A DNA stretch of 64,000 nucleotides from Pyricularia pennisetigena (GCF_004337985.1 NC_043740.1:62001-126000); one strand, 5' to 3'. Positions 11,491-23,258 are shown, counted from the stretch's first letter. The notes: generated from the sequence alone by a model not told the origin. Made by a program: numbers and translations.

Positions 11491-12068
11491 TCGTTCCGTC
11501 ATGTGTCAGCCCTCGTGGATTTCCGGCGTGAGGGGCTGCTGGAAACATGGGAAAAGGAAAGAAAAGATCGAGTTGCATTTCTTATTGAATGCAATGTAAC
11601 GCTGTTGGCAATGCTGCACAGCTCCTTTGTGGTGAGCCGTGTCTCGGCATGCATCTCCGACCTCTTACCAACTGCATAATAACAGCCAACCATTGCTTCA
11701 AAGGAAATGATCCATCAATGGCCTGTGATGTACTAAAGCGTTTCTTGATAACTATAGTCAACTAGTCGTTTGATTGCAAACACCTAATTTATACCATTTT
11801 CTCTGGTCAGGGCTTTGAACTGTAACATTTACTTGTGGACAGATTTGCCTCACGCCGCGCCTCCAATAGGTCACAGACCATCTTTTTAAGGATTGCAGGT
11901 GGTTCGTGAGGGATTGGACGCTTCAATGTAGACCAGCCGCATTCTACCAACACTCATCCAGTGCATGAAATCCGTTTCATCACGCCACCATCGTTACGTG
12001 ACGCTGGCCACCGCGTTCTAAACGCCCTATAGATAGCTACTTAATTTATTGCAACGTTTGTCAACTGC
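11491..12068. other. intergenic, nothing recognised
   Basis: About 580 bases between the oxidoreductase relic and the 3' end of the DUF3435 gene. No domain-bearing frame. Confidence 0.5.
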
Positions 12069-14863
12069 TCACAAATCTTTTGCCCTTCCCTCGTACTCCT
12101 GAACACGTGCGCTACTCAACGTCTTGGCCTTTTCCCATGAACTCTCGCTTTGTGGTCGACCCTTCCATTCTACCAAGTACTCAACATTTCCAGCCACTTT
12201 TCTCTTATCAAATAGTCGCACTCCTGCATGGTTTCCCTCAAAATTTGATTCGAAGCTTTTGATGAGATCTTCGCTGATGTTACCTCGTGGTTCCCACGTG
12301 TTTTCGTCATCTGGGAACCCTTTCCATTTAACAAGGTAAAGAGTTTTCTTTTTTGAACCCCATTTCGCGAGAAGTTCCTCGGCCTCCCATATATTATTTT
12401 CTGCATCAAGTGCGGCTGGTTCGCCTTTCAGCGAAGTCGAAGAATGTTTGATGTTGACCAACATTTCTTGTGATGAAGGCCCTGTTAAATTGTCACTGTT
12501 CTTGTTAGTGGGGCTAACGCCCCCTGAGGAATTACATTTCAACCCTGCGACGGGTAGTTCAATAAGCGCAGGGTCTATCAGCTCAGTAGATCTGTGGTTG
12601 AAGCTTGGGACATGAGATGGGTTAGGCTGTAGTGGCCCGGGAAAACCGGAGTCCAAGAGCAGAGCGTGTCGTAATAAACTGTCGGGGTTTTTGGGAATGC
12701 AGAAATACTCTAGGGGGCTAGGATCCGTCGATGAGGTCGAACATCGTTCGTCCTGGCTGGAAGAAGCCAATTGAGCGGTGCTGGAGTTAGGCGACGTAAT
12801 AAACGTAAATGGCGTCCTATCAGATCTTGTTAGAACTGAAAAATTCAGGGTTACAAGTGTACAGGTTGACAAACATAGTAGCAGCTGTCTGCTCGGATAT
12901 TGACGCTGCAGTAACTGTCGGATTGGGAGCTAATGTTGTTTTCTGTTTCTTGGCAAGGTGGATCGATCCGGATCGGTTATGCGTGCTTTTTTCAGAGCTT
13001 AAAGGACGCTTTTTTGGTTGAGCATTCTCGACGCTATGGATGTCTTTAAGATGACACCAAAGGCTTTCCTCTGAATCCACTGGAGCAAAACAGTCTGGAT
13101 GTGGGCATTTGAGACCGTCTGATTGAAGCCCAGTTTTTATGTGATCAGTGACGCATTGCGAAATATGAAGTCGCCAGACTTTTGAGTCTATGTATGTCGT
13201 CATGCGCTCGCTCGCAAGGAGATCTGTCCGGCCTAAATGAACAGGACAATATCCAGCACACGCATAGGCGTAACGGAAAACAACGGGATCACATCGAAAT
13301 GGTGTGTCCCCGTCTTCAATGTGCTTTTGGCAATGGTGTTCCCATTTCTGCTTATCTGTGACCCAGTGGCTGCATAGGAAACAAAATTTGGCGAACGTGT
13401 AGTCGGCTTTGAAACGCTTTTCAAAACATCGATATATATGCAGCCACCTTTGCGAGACGTGGAGGCTAAAGACCAACATGATCAATTAGCAACGTGTTCT
13501 GGGGTAGCTAGCGTATGCTGTTGGCACACTATGTTTTACGATTACCTTTCAATTCTTGTATTGCAGGATTTCACGGGGCACATGCCGTTTTTAGGCCTTA
13601 GCTGAGATTGGTACGCGACCTGCCAGTCCCCTGTGCGAAGAGTAATAAGATCTTCCAGCGCTGAAATGCCTGTTGGACTTCGAAGCGGTTCTCTCAGAGT
13701 CAAAGTGTGGAGCAGCCGTTGGCGTTCAGGCATCATGTGAATTATGCGAGAAAGGTGGTCCCGGTGCCAATCGCTCTGCTGATCAGTTGTACATTGCCGG
13801 TATTCTTGAAGCTTTTGCTTCACCAACCTTCGACGATCATCGTACGCCTGTTTGCGAGCGGCTATATGTTGCTCGTGTTCCTCTTTTTTGGAAAGGCCGC
13901 CGTTGATGAGAGTGTTGAGTGAAGAGATATATTCTGTCAGTCGAATATATTCCCCGTCTTGTTTCAGCCGGTTGACTTCCCGTGCCGGAAGTTGCAAAGC
14001 CAGGTCGCCGTCCCATTTCATCGTTGCCGATCGGAAGTCTTCAGTAAGATCACGCCTGATATCCATCCCCAAGTAGCTTGCCACCCCATCGACTGTGTTC
14101 ATTGTACCCAAATAGTGCCTTTGAAGAACTGAGGAGCTTCTATGGTCCGCAAAAAGTTGGATTTGCTCGACCGAATAACCATTATCCCCTGTAGTAAAAT
14201 TAGCATAATGTGGAAATGGTAAGAGGATAGCGCTTTACCATTGGCTTTGACAAGGGCTTCCCTTCGTGCGCTATGAAGGCCGCCAATACCATTTACGAAT
14301 CCTGCGCGCTTTGCCCAATCTGAAATATGCTGTGATACGCTACTTGAGCTTCTCGCATTGTGCTCAGAACCAGTCTTCTTCCACATGGGAAAGACTGGAT
14401 TGTCTTTCAGATCATCCGCGAACGGTATGATTCGGTGGTTTCGGCCCTCTTGAGGCTCAATTTGCAAGATTTCTTGCAATGAAGGATTCCCTTTCAAGAC
14501 TTCAGAAGACATAATGTTTGCCAGCCAAAAGAGCATTGGTTGTGAATACAGAGGCGGCGGGCCGGACTTTGACGATATCTTTTCGGGCATGATATGCTCT
14601 GGTCTAAGCAAAGATGAGCAATTGCACTACGGGTACTTGACGGCGGATCGACTTACTGTCTATCGTTCTTTCCTTTACAAATTGTCCTTCGTACTTTCAA
14701 CTTGAGCTCAGCCTCTCCGTCTTTCCAGCCAACTAACAAGACGAGATCCTATTTCAAAGTCAGCTTTAATCACATACTATGGGACTAAAAGAGCATTTTA
14801 CCTTGTATTTTGCTCCACATAACTCTGCTACCCTAGCAGAACTGAAGCAATGTGTGTTCAATA

Positions 14864-14905
14864 ACGTTGGGCTCCACATCTCCGACCCCCCTAAAGTCCG
14901 GCCCC
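14864..14905 (+). repeat. left terminal inverted repeat of pogo
   Basis: 42 bases matching the reverse complement of 16680-16721 without a mismatch; contains a run of six C. Confidence 0.95.
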
Positions 14906-15014
14906 TAAAAATATCTACTCAGCCACGTCAACCCTTTGTTTTATTTTATAAATATCTAGACGAATTTTTCACTTTAGAACTTGCATTTTGAAGATTCTTG
15001 CTCCAAACTTTCCA

Positions 15015-16622
15015 ATGAAACAGTACACTGAAAATCAGCTTCTTGCTGCCATTTCTGACATAAGAAATGGCAAATCAGTTCACAAAACCTCGCAAAAATG
15101 GGGTATTCCTCGGAGTACCCTTCACGATCGTTTAAAGGGGGCCCAGTCAATTCAACAAGCGAAAAGATTTTGTCAAAGGCTTTCACAGGAGCAGGAGACC
15201 TATTTGGCAGATTGGGTACTTGCGCAGGCCGCGTTAGGCCTTCCGCCAACGCATCAAGAACTACGCTATTTTGCGGAACGAATTCTTCAGGCCGCCGGAG
15301 AAAGAAAAAGCCTTGGGAAACATTGGGTTAGCCGTTTTATAGCCCGATATCCAATTTTGAAAACCCAAAGGCCCCGGCGAATAGAAAATGCCCGGGTTAA
15401 TGGGGCTACAACCGAGGTAATTAAATCTTGGTGGTCCTATTTGAAAAATCCCGTTATCGATACTATAAAACCGGCCAACCGTTGGAATATGGACGAAACA
15501 GGTATAATGGAAGGCAAAGGATCTAATGGCCTGGTGTTAGGGCGTAATAAAATCCGGCCATTACAGCGAAAAGAGCCTGGAACGCGGGGTTGGACGAGCA
15601 TAATCGAATGTGTATCAGCTACGGGGGCTGTTATACCTCCCCTCGTTATATTTAAGGGGAAAAACGTACAGCAACAATGGTTTCCAGCTGATTTAAGTCC
15701 TTTCGATACCTGGCAATTTCATGCAACAGAAAACGGGTGGACAAATAATGAAACAGGTATCGAATGGTTAAAAAAGGTGTTTATTCCAAATACCCAACCT
15801 TTAACTCCTGAAAAGCGTTTATTAGTTCTCGACGGCCACGGATCACACGTCAGCGACGAGTTTATGCTTGTTTGCCTCCAAAATAATATTCAGCTTTTAT
15901 ATTTACCTCCTCATTCGTCGCACGTTCTTCAACCGTTGGATTTATCGGTTTTTGGGCCGTTAAAGGAAGCTTATCGACGTCACCTGGGATTTGTAAACCA
16001 GTTTTGCTGTTCAACGGTTGTTGGGAAACGAAACTTTCTACTTTGCTATCGAAAAGCCAGATCAAAAGCATTTATAGCAAAAACCATTCAATCTGGTTGG
16101 CGTACGACGGGGTTATGGCCGGTGAACTTGGCAAAACCACTTTTAAACCCGTTTTTATTAGAAAATAGCAACGCCAACGTCGAAAAAGGTAGAAATAACG
16201 GCTTCCAAAGGGATAAAACACCGGAAAGCCCAAACCAAAAAATTAACGACCAATCTTTACTTATTTGGAAAACCCCTAAAACGACCCGAGATATTCGACT
16301 TCAACTACAGGAAATTTCCCGGTCCGAAAAAAGTAACGCCACTTCACGGCTTTTGTTTGCAAAAGTCCAAAAAAGCTTCGAAACCAAGGATATCTTATTG
16401 GCTGAAGCTCAGCAAAAAATCAGTTTGTTAAAAGCAAAATTGGAGGCGGTACGGCCGGTCAAAAGGAAAAGGGTAATTCCGGATCCCAACGAGCTTTTGG
16501 TCAGCAAAAAAAACGTTTATGAAGCACAGGAAAATAATAGGGACTGTTTAGAGGATTTGAACGATGGAGAAGAGGTTAGCGAACCGGGAGAGCCTGACAA
16601 TGATTGTATTATTGTGCGTTGA
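15015..16622 (+). CDS. pogo-family transposase, intact
   Basis: 535 residues from the ATG at 15015 (MKQYTENQLL); the frame is open 27 bases further upstream but without an ATG. Residues 5-45 form a psq-type helix-turn-helix (NGKSVHKTSQKWGIPRSTLH), 60-125 a CENP-B-type DNA-binding domain ending FIARYPILKTQRPRRI, and 150-340 the DDE_1 catalytic core. The catalytic residues are D160 in WNMDETGI, D273 in VLDGHGSH and D309 in QPLDLSVFGPLK, giving the DD35D spacing of the pogo/Fot1 group. The C-terminal third is Lys/Glu-rich with a helical stretch likely to be a coiled coil (LLAEAQQKISLLKAKLEAV). The protein binds its terminal repeats and moves the element by cut and paste into TA sites. No frameshift or stop is present, so it may be active. 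Confidence 0.95.
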   Translation: MKQYTENQLLAAISDIRNGKSVHKTSQKWGIPRSTLHDRLKGAQSIQQAKRFCQRLSQEQETYLADWVLAQAALGLPPTHQELRYFAERILQAAGERKSLGKHWVSRFIARYPILKTQRPRRIENARVNGATTEVIKSWWSYLKNPVIDTIKPANRWNMDETGIMEGKGSNGLVLGRNKIRPLQRKEPGTRGWTSIIECVSATGAVIPPLVIFKGKNVQQQWFPADLSPFDTWQFHATENGWTNNETGIEWLKKVFIPNTQPLTPEKRLLVLDGHGSHVSDEFMLVCLQNNIQLLYLPPHSSHVLQPLDLSVFGPLKEAYRRHLGFVNQFCCSTVVGKRNFLLCYRKARSKAFIAKTIQSGWRTTGLWPVNLAKPLLNPFLLENSNANVEKGRNNGFQRDKTPESPNQKINDQSLLIWKTPKTTRDIRLQLQEISRSEKSNATSRLLFAKVQKSFETKDILLAEAQQKISLLKAKLEAVRPVKRKRVIPDPNELLVSKKNVYEAQENNRDCLEDLNDGEEVSEPGEPDNDCIIVR

Positions 16623-16679
16623 TAGGTTTACATTTAAATCGGTTTATAAAAGGGGTATTTCGTCGTTACATTTTTCAAG

Positions 16680-16721
16680 GGGGCCGGACTTTAGGGGGGT
16701 CGGAGATGTGGAGCCCAACGT
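16680..16721 (-). repeat. right terminal inverted repeat of pogo
   Basis: Perfect inverted match to 14864-14905; directly followed by the TA target copy. Confidence 0.95.
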
Positions 16722-17422
16722 TAGATTGGCGTTGTCTACCCGATACCCCTCATGTACGTAGTCATGGAAGTCTTCGAACCATAGAAATTGATGCAGTTGT
16801 ACAGAATTCTCTATCGTGAGGAACGTTTGTTCTTTGCATATGCTCTTTAGACAAAGCTTGTCTGCTAGTTCACCTTGAATATACTGCTTACAACATTAGC
16901 ATTTCATTTATATTAGCAAATCCGTTTCTGAGGCTTTGGAAAAGGAACGACATACTTGATAAAGAATCAAAGAAATACTTACATATGCCATTGAGTGTTT
17001 TATGTCTGGTGGTATACTTGCTTCATGGTATCGTTCCCACGCATTGCAAAATTGGCGCGTAATGGATCTTAGACTAGCCACTGTCAGGCGCCCATGGTCT
17101 TTGTCAAGTTTACCCTTTTTCCCCAAGGCCAATGATTGGACGAAATGCTTCATAACTTGCATGTCTCGGGGGTCCGAAGGTCCATGTGACTGTACATAGC
17201 TAAAAAAAGATTTTGTTCAGTTTTAGGCACTTTGGTATAAATCAAATGGCTTACTTACCAGAACCATATTTCAAGCACGTGGTCATAATATTTCTTGGTC
17301 TTTTCACCAAGTTTTCTGCGTGATTGATCGGCACTGATTTGTGAGAGATCAGTTGGAAGCCCGTTTGCTGAAGCACGCTCTATCACGACCTCCCCGTGTG
17401 TTTTCTGTCTTTTGGTGCCCAT

Positions 17423-18500
17423 AGTAACAAATTCCTGTGGTTTCAACTCTCAGAAGAGGGTGGACAATTCTACTGCTGCTTCTGGAAAGCGACGTCGAAG
17501 GGTGTGATGGTAATGATAGGAGTGGTTGGTGAAACGAGAGAGATTTTGGTAGGATTACCAGGAAGATTGGGGGGTTGAAGTACGAGGGCTCGCAATGTTT
17601 GAGAATCTCGTGTTGAAGCCATTGATAAAAAAAAGAGAATTTGACAGATATGAGGAGGTAAGTGAGCGGTTATATACAGCTTGCAGGCCAGGGGAAATTA
17701 CACCTAGCTGCCTTGTGGGTCGATATTGTAAAGAAAACCTCCCTTGACATCTTCTGGGTCCATGTTTGCCAAGGATAATAGGCACCTGGCTATGTGTGTG
17801 ATCTTGAATTTCACGCCATAGGAATGAGGACTGTGTTGCTTCTAAATATTTTTGTTGCTTCTACATAGCAGAATGTCGGGCACTTCCAACAGTCCAGTAC
17901 ATGCCCGTCAAGGAACATAACAGAATCGAGAATGCGATACAGCACCAATCAATTACACCTGTATCTTTTCTTCTGTATTGTGGGTTGTGACCGGAAGTGG
18001 CCTGTTTTACTAGTCTCATCCTGCCTCGGATCGGGCTTGGATATCGGTTAAAACTGCCTCGGCTTGGTACGGCACATCCGTCTCGGTCTTTAGGTGAGTT
18101 TGCGTGAGGAGGTTTGTTGCAACCAGTCAACGTATCACGCGCCTCAAAATTGATTTTAACCGTACGCAGCATTTTGCTGCCTACTTCTTGCGTTACTTTT
18201 TACTGTCAAAATGTTGGATTTTCAACCAAGAATTTATTTTTAACCAAGAGAATTTCCGAAAAAATGTTCTCAAAAAAAGAAAAAAACGTTAGTAGACCAG
18301 AAACAAAATATCTTGATTCTGGACTTATTATGCACATTCTGCCATTTTCAAGGACCATTGTTGGTCGACATTTTTTTGGAAGACTAGTTTTGGGACACAA
18401 TAGAGACAGATTTTCGTCCTAGTTTTGGAGGGTCAAAATTAGGGACCAACGTACTGCTCAATTGCAGGAGCTGCTAGATTACCGAACAAGGAATGTTGAC
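17423..18500. other. promoter side of the DUF3435 gene, no other gene seen
   Basis: About 1.1 kb upstream of the recombinase start. No domain-bearing frame. If the recombinase were a Starship captain, an element edge would be expected around here, but no terminal repeat was identified by eye. Confidence 0.45.
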
Positions 18501-18506
18501 TGAGCC

Positions 18507-18745
18507 ACAAACTGAGTGAGGGTGAACGTAGCCTGAGCAACCTGAACAGCGACTGAGCAGTGACTGACCAGCCCCTGAACAAGGTGAGGCGCAACTGAGT
18601 GAGGGTGAACGTAGCCTGAGCAGCCTGAGCAGCCTGAACAGCGACTGAGCAGTGACTGACCAGCCCCTGAACAAGGTGAGCCACAACTGAGTGAGGATGA
18701 ACATAGCCTGAGCGCGGGTGAGTTTTGCCTGAACAGCCTGAAAAA
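18507..18745 (+). repeat. minisatellite, about 85-90 bp period, GC-rich
   Basis: Two near-identical units (about 18507-18588 and 18593-18680) and a decaying third. Each contains ACTGAGTGAGGGTGAACGTA and ACTGAGCAGTGACTGACCAG. Within units, shorter CCTGAGCAG/CCTGAACAG repeats vary in number. The repeat shows no RIP although it touches the heavily mutated AT-rich block. Confidence 0.85.
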
Positions 18746-19121
18746 AAGCGGGGCGAACTACGTGGTGGACGACAGGGGTGCAGTCGTCGAGATTCGGCGC
18801 AGATTACACTTTAAAACAATCTGGTAATTTGGGCGGTAATTTACCGTACCAAACCCTGCAATAGGAGGTTAATGCCGCTATTACCGCAATTATAAAATTA
18901 CGTGGGGATTTGGATTCGGAACCCGATATCGGTAAAACGCTAAAACGATGATCTTTAACAGCTAATTTAAGGGTTAAAAGGAAACCTGGACGCCGCGTAA
19001 AATAGGCCGCTGCGCCTTAGAAACTAAGTTAACCTATCCTGTACAATACAGATAATACGCACCATATTTTTGCAAATAAGCAATTATTTACCGATTATAC
19101 CCCCGGTTTTACTGTCGAAAT

Positions 19122-19782
19122 TGTGACGAGGTTGCGAGATAGAATAAGCTTAATTTTGAACGCGGGGAAAGTTGGATCACGTGTAAGGCTAATGGAAGGT
19201 TAAAATGGCAGGTAACCGTCTGCTAACGGGTTATAGAAATGATATATTAATGTTGCGCAATCGATTCGTTAAGTCGTTAAATAGATGGAAGTTATAAAGG
19301 TGATGAATTCAAGGTTAAATTGTGAATTACGTGTTCGAATCCGTAGGTGCAGATCTTCGATCCGGATGTCCGGAATGCGGGGTCACGTTATATAATTTAG
19401 CCTTCTTTATGTCACTAACCTGCCGACCCATTGAACCTAACGGCCCATTAAGCCCAACGGCCTGTTGTGATTATCCATGTATAGAAAATCTGCGACCACA
19501 ACGGGATTCGAACCCACGCATTCTAACAACGTATATATAGTATAGATTATGGTACGTGCATTATACCATTAAGTTAAGTTAATTATGACGTATTTGTTTT
19601 GTTGTTGAAACTATGAACAAAGACGTGATATATAAGGCTTTGTATATATAAACGCTTATACGTTTTATTTAGTATTTATTTATTTATTCGATGTAGAGTG
19701 ACTAATAGAATTAGCCCGTGCTAGCCGTTATAAGATAATGCAGGTAACTAATATAATTAGGCCTGTGCTGGCCATGTTCATA
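19122..19782 (+). repeat. solo LTR, family B (661 bp), with tRNA-like segment
   Basis: Starts TGTGACGAGGTTGCGAG and ends GGCCATGTTCATA, an eroded form of the TGTTCACA end seen in the second copy at 24446-25056 (opposite orientation). Contains on the minus strand a B-box-like GGTTCGAATCCCGTTGTGG. A matching 5-bp target duplication was not found, and the Copia sequence does not resume in register, so a deletion accompanied it. Confidence 0.75.
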
Positions 19783-21588
19783 TATTCATGGTATCATTTA
19801 CTGCTTGCCGCAGTTGATTTAATTAACCGTATAACGGTAGCGAACAGGGATTAAACACTTTACGGCGGATTTTATTCCGACGTCCAGCCTGGATTACCGC
19901 TTAAACCCAATTCCAGGTATTTTTGGGCTATTGATATTGAATACCAGGCTGTTATACCGTTGGAAATCGCCAAAAGTTTAATAAAATGGCCCATGCTCCC
20001 AAACGGTGAAACCTTTAGCCCATTTATTAAATCTTACAGCTTTGGTTTACGCACCCGTTAAGCGGACCGTATATAAAGCTTTAACCGTGCAACTTTTGAA
20101 ACGTATAACCGTTGAAAATTTGGCTATTCCGGGGCAAATGCTACAGAGTTTAGAGGAGGAAAATATAAATTCAAAGGGGGATTTTAATTTTGAACCCGAA
20201 AACGAAATTAAGAGCGTTCCAGCGGATAATTATCTGTTAAAAAGCCCTGAGCAAATAAGCTATTTACTATCCGTTGCAGGGCAGCTACCACCCGTTACAG
20301 GGTATTTAAACCCTGAAAATACAGTGCCCGCCAGGCCCGTACAGCCTACTGTTCGCCCCCCAAAGCTTATAACGGTAGCGGTACCTGATCCAATACCTAA
20401 AATAACAGAAGTTCCGGTGTTTTTTAGCACCTCGAATAAAAAATATAAAGTAAAATTCGCAGTTCGAAAACCCAGATCTAATGGGTATAGATTACGTGCA
20501 TTATTCTTGTTTTGAAACCAAAGAGGAAATAAAGAAATAACCTATTAAAGACGCTTAACTAAGTAGTTACCAACAGGCCTTAAATAACCTTGAGAATGCT
20601 AAATAACTAACTGTTTCAGCGTTTAAATTCGACCAAATCGTTACTGCAAAAAACTTCCGTTTTATCGCTAGAATTAAAATACCTGCAAGCCGTAAATTCG
20701 TCTTTACCCGGCCGGTATTTAACTTAAAAAAGATAGAAGAAATAAGCCTATAAAATATAAAGCTAGGCTTATTCTCAGGGGTTTTTACAGGTCGAAAGCC
20801 TAAATTATATCGAAACTTTTGCTAGCATTAACATACCACCTACCTGGCGTATATTTGTTATTATAGCTAATGCACAAAATTGGGAAATACAACAAATCGA
20901 CTTTATCGGTGCCTTTTTAATTGATGACCTTACCGACGTAAATATATATTTGCAAATTCCAGACGGTTTTAACGAATGGGTTGAATTTTGTAACTTTACC
21001 ACCGCTAAAGCTTTAATGGAAATAGGTTATAATCCGAAGGAATTACAGGTTATATAGTTGGAAAAGGCGTTATACGGTTTGAGCCAGGGTCCAAAAAATA
21101 GCAAAACAAACTAAAAACCCTAACTTTTAAAAAGGGGTTTAAACCGTTAATCTTTAATCCCGCTATTCTTTATAACGTTATATCCCAACACTTTATCGTT
21201 ATTTTTATAGTTCATTGCCTGCTAATAGGTCCTAGATTGCAATATATTTGGGATTTAAAAGCCCGTTTTAATTAAATACACACGTTGGATAACAGGGGCC
21301 CGGCAATTCATTTTTTAGGCGTTTGAATTATAAAAGAAATATTAGCAACGCTCGAATTAATTAATTGCAAATTTATATTTGTTCCCTTATAACGGCGTGT
21401 GTTAAAATATCACGGGGGTAAGCCCTTAAATGCGCTGGAAAACAAATTATTACAGCGTATTATCGGCACCTTATGGATTCAATGCTATCAACGCGCCCGG
21501 ATATTGGTTTTACGGTTTAATAGCTTTTACGGGTTTTAATAAAAGCTACCACAGTTTATTGAACGGCAGTTAAAACCTACTACGTTAT

Positions 21589-22161
21589 TTGGCGGGTATT
21601 AAATTCTTATTTCATTGTTACGGAAATAGAGTATTTGAAGCCGAATTACCACCCAGTTCTTCAATAGGGAATTTTAAAGGTTTTAAATTACTGGGTTTTA
21701 ATAATAGCGATTTTGCCGGGGCCAGGGAAAATTTAAAATCCATTTACGGATATTTGTATACCTTATTTGGGGGCCCTATAACGTGGAAATGCAAAAAAGC
21801 TAATGTTATAGCTTTAAGCACTCCAAAAACCGAAACCGATACCTTAACGGAAACCCTGCGTAAAATCCAGTGGTTTAAAAACCTATTTATAAAAATTGGA
21901 TTACCTATAAAAGGCCCTATTACAGTATTTGGAAACAATACAGGTTTTATAATGAACGCATATAACCCTACGCATTACCAATGTACTAAATATACGTTAT
22001 TAAAATCTTATTACGTACGGGAGTTAGTTATAAAAGGATTAGTAACCCTAAAATACCTGGAATCCAAACAAATGCCCGCTTATGGCCTAATAAAACCTTT
22101 AACGCTTCCAATTCACAAGGTCTTTTTAAAGCCTATAAGGCTTAAGCCCCTAAAAACTTAG
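21589..22161 (+). pseudogene. Copia RNase H fragment
   Basis: 190-codon open stretch without a proper start. The Copia RNase H pattern is visible: LLGFNNSDFAGARENLKSI (normally GYxDxDWAG), then LFGGPITWKCKKANVIALST, then ETDTLTETLRKIQWFKNL. The active-site Asp of the first motif is Asn (NNSDF), consistent with RIP. Belongs to the plus-strand Copia remnant. Confidence 0.75.
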
Positions 22162-22703
22162 TTTTTACCTACTGAATTTTAGGGCATATAATTAGCATTT
22201 TAGGTAATTACCACTGAATTTCCTTTGTCTGCAATATTGGATCCTTGTTGGCCCAATACCATCCGTACTACCCGAACTACCCTCCACAGGTTAATTAATA
22301 AACAATTTATACCGACCTTATACCTAAAGTTGAATTGAAATTGAAAAAGATCGTGTTTGGGGCGGTTTCCGCATTCGAAATACCCTATAAAATATACCTA
22401 ATTTGGACTGTTACCAACGAACAGCCAGATTAATTACCTGGTTTTATAATTAATTCTGTGGGTGAATATTATTCAAATCGGGGGTTTAAATCCGGGGGTT
22501 ATAGCAATTTTGTGAGTTTTTTCCAATTCTAGGGTTCGTCCAGTTCGGAGGTTATGGGTCGGTGCAAAGGGCTTAGTTATCCAGGGAGTTTATATTGGGA
22601 ATTTGAGTCGGGTTGGGATATAAACGGGATCTTTTTTTAGGTTTTATTTTTCTTATGTACTTTTATTTTCCGACGTTATATAAATGGTACTAACAAAAGG
22701 AGG

Positions 22704-23258
22704 TGTTAATTATATACGTTATTTAGCATGTAATGTGTCCATTTTTACTTGTTTATAAACCATATTAAATAGTGCCGAAATGGGGCTGTCGGGGTTGATG
22801 GATTATTCGTTATACTTTTGTGTATTACAGGAGTTACGATTTGAAATGTTAGCGAATGGGGTTTACCCTGTACCGGGTTTATCACCCACCCTGCATTTTC
22901 GAGTCAGCTACCCTATACCGGGTTGAAATTTTCACCAAATTAGCAAATTAGTGCGAACCCAGAAATGGTTTATATGGAAATAAGGGTGTTTTTTAAACAA
23001 CGCATATAAAATAATTGCGGCACCGGATCATTTTCAGGGGTCCGGACCCCCATTTCGATGTCGGAAAGTATATTAGGGAGATAAAGCAAAGTCTCCCCTA
23101 CCAATGAATTAAATCTATTAATCCCAAAATTAGTGAACCATTTTAGTGAACAATTTATTGTATTGAAGCCCTGTAATTACAGGCCTTATAGCGCAACCAG
23201 CAGCACGCCGCAGTCAGGCTAATGCCTAAGCCCCTGACAGCAACCCATATTGTTAACA
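22704..23258 (+). repeat. 3' LTR of Copia, family A (555 bp)
   Basis: Begins TGTTAATTATATACG and ends CCCATATTGTTAACA, preceded by a purine-rich tract. Other copies lie at 32202-32755 (minus), 34166-34721 (plus), partial at 29303-29531 (minus), and in pieces at 50190-50293 and 51635-51925. Confidence 0.85.

Larger units (their letters stand above)
14864..16721 (+). mobile_element. intact pogo/Fot1-type DNA transposon
   Basis: Perfect 42-bp inverted repeats at 14864-14905 and 16680-16721, starting ACGTTGGGCTCC, flanked by TA at 14862-14863 and 16722-16723. The 1858-bp element holds a single full-length transposase frame and no sign of RIP, so insertion into exon 3 of the DUF3435 gene looks recent. 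Removing the element with one TA restores the host reading frame. Confidence 0.97.
12069..17422 (-). pseudogene. DUF3435 tyrosine recombinase with C2H2 fingers and two chromodomains, split by pogo
   Basis: Eight exons on the minus strand: 17422-17259, 17199-16983, 16883-16724 continued at 14863-14802, 14748-14657, 14603-14239, 14188-13546, 13465-12863 and 12780-12069. Every junction has GT-AG sites and the phases agree; without the pogo insert and one TA copy the frame is open for about 1005 codons. Residues 40-125 are the DUF3435 N-terminal region (TKKYYDHVLEIWF, HGPSDPRDMQVMKHFV). The recombinase core has the Arg box HSARRE, then DHR and the nucleophile Tyr in HYLGTMNTVDG. Next come C2H2 fingers (CFLCSHWV..HHCQKH; CPHPDC..CHLKDIH) and two chromodomains (LYLVKWKGF..WEP; EYLVEWKGR..SSWEKA). 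DUF3435 enzymes include the captains of Starship elements and the FluG-like group; which applies here is not shown. The intron joining the chromodomain exon (12781-12862) is the least certain. Confidence 0.82.
18815..23258 (+). mobile_element. Copia-type LTR retrotransposon remnant, 5'-truncated
   Basis: Plus-strand remnant with stops throughout. 18815-19121 matches the protease-proximal part of the opposed copy at 27060-27310. After an inserted LTR (19122-19782) and a deletion, it resumes near 19880 in the integrase tail, then reverse transcriptase near 20895-20965 (LIDDLTDVNIYLQIPDGF) and RNase H at 21589-22161. It ends with a purine-rich tract (22695-22703, AAAGGAGG core) and a 3' LTR at 22704-23258. 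The 5' LTR and most of gag are missing. Confidence 0.8.
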
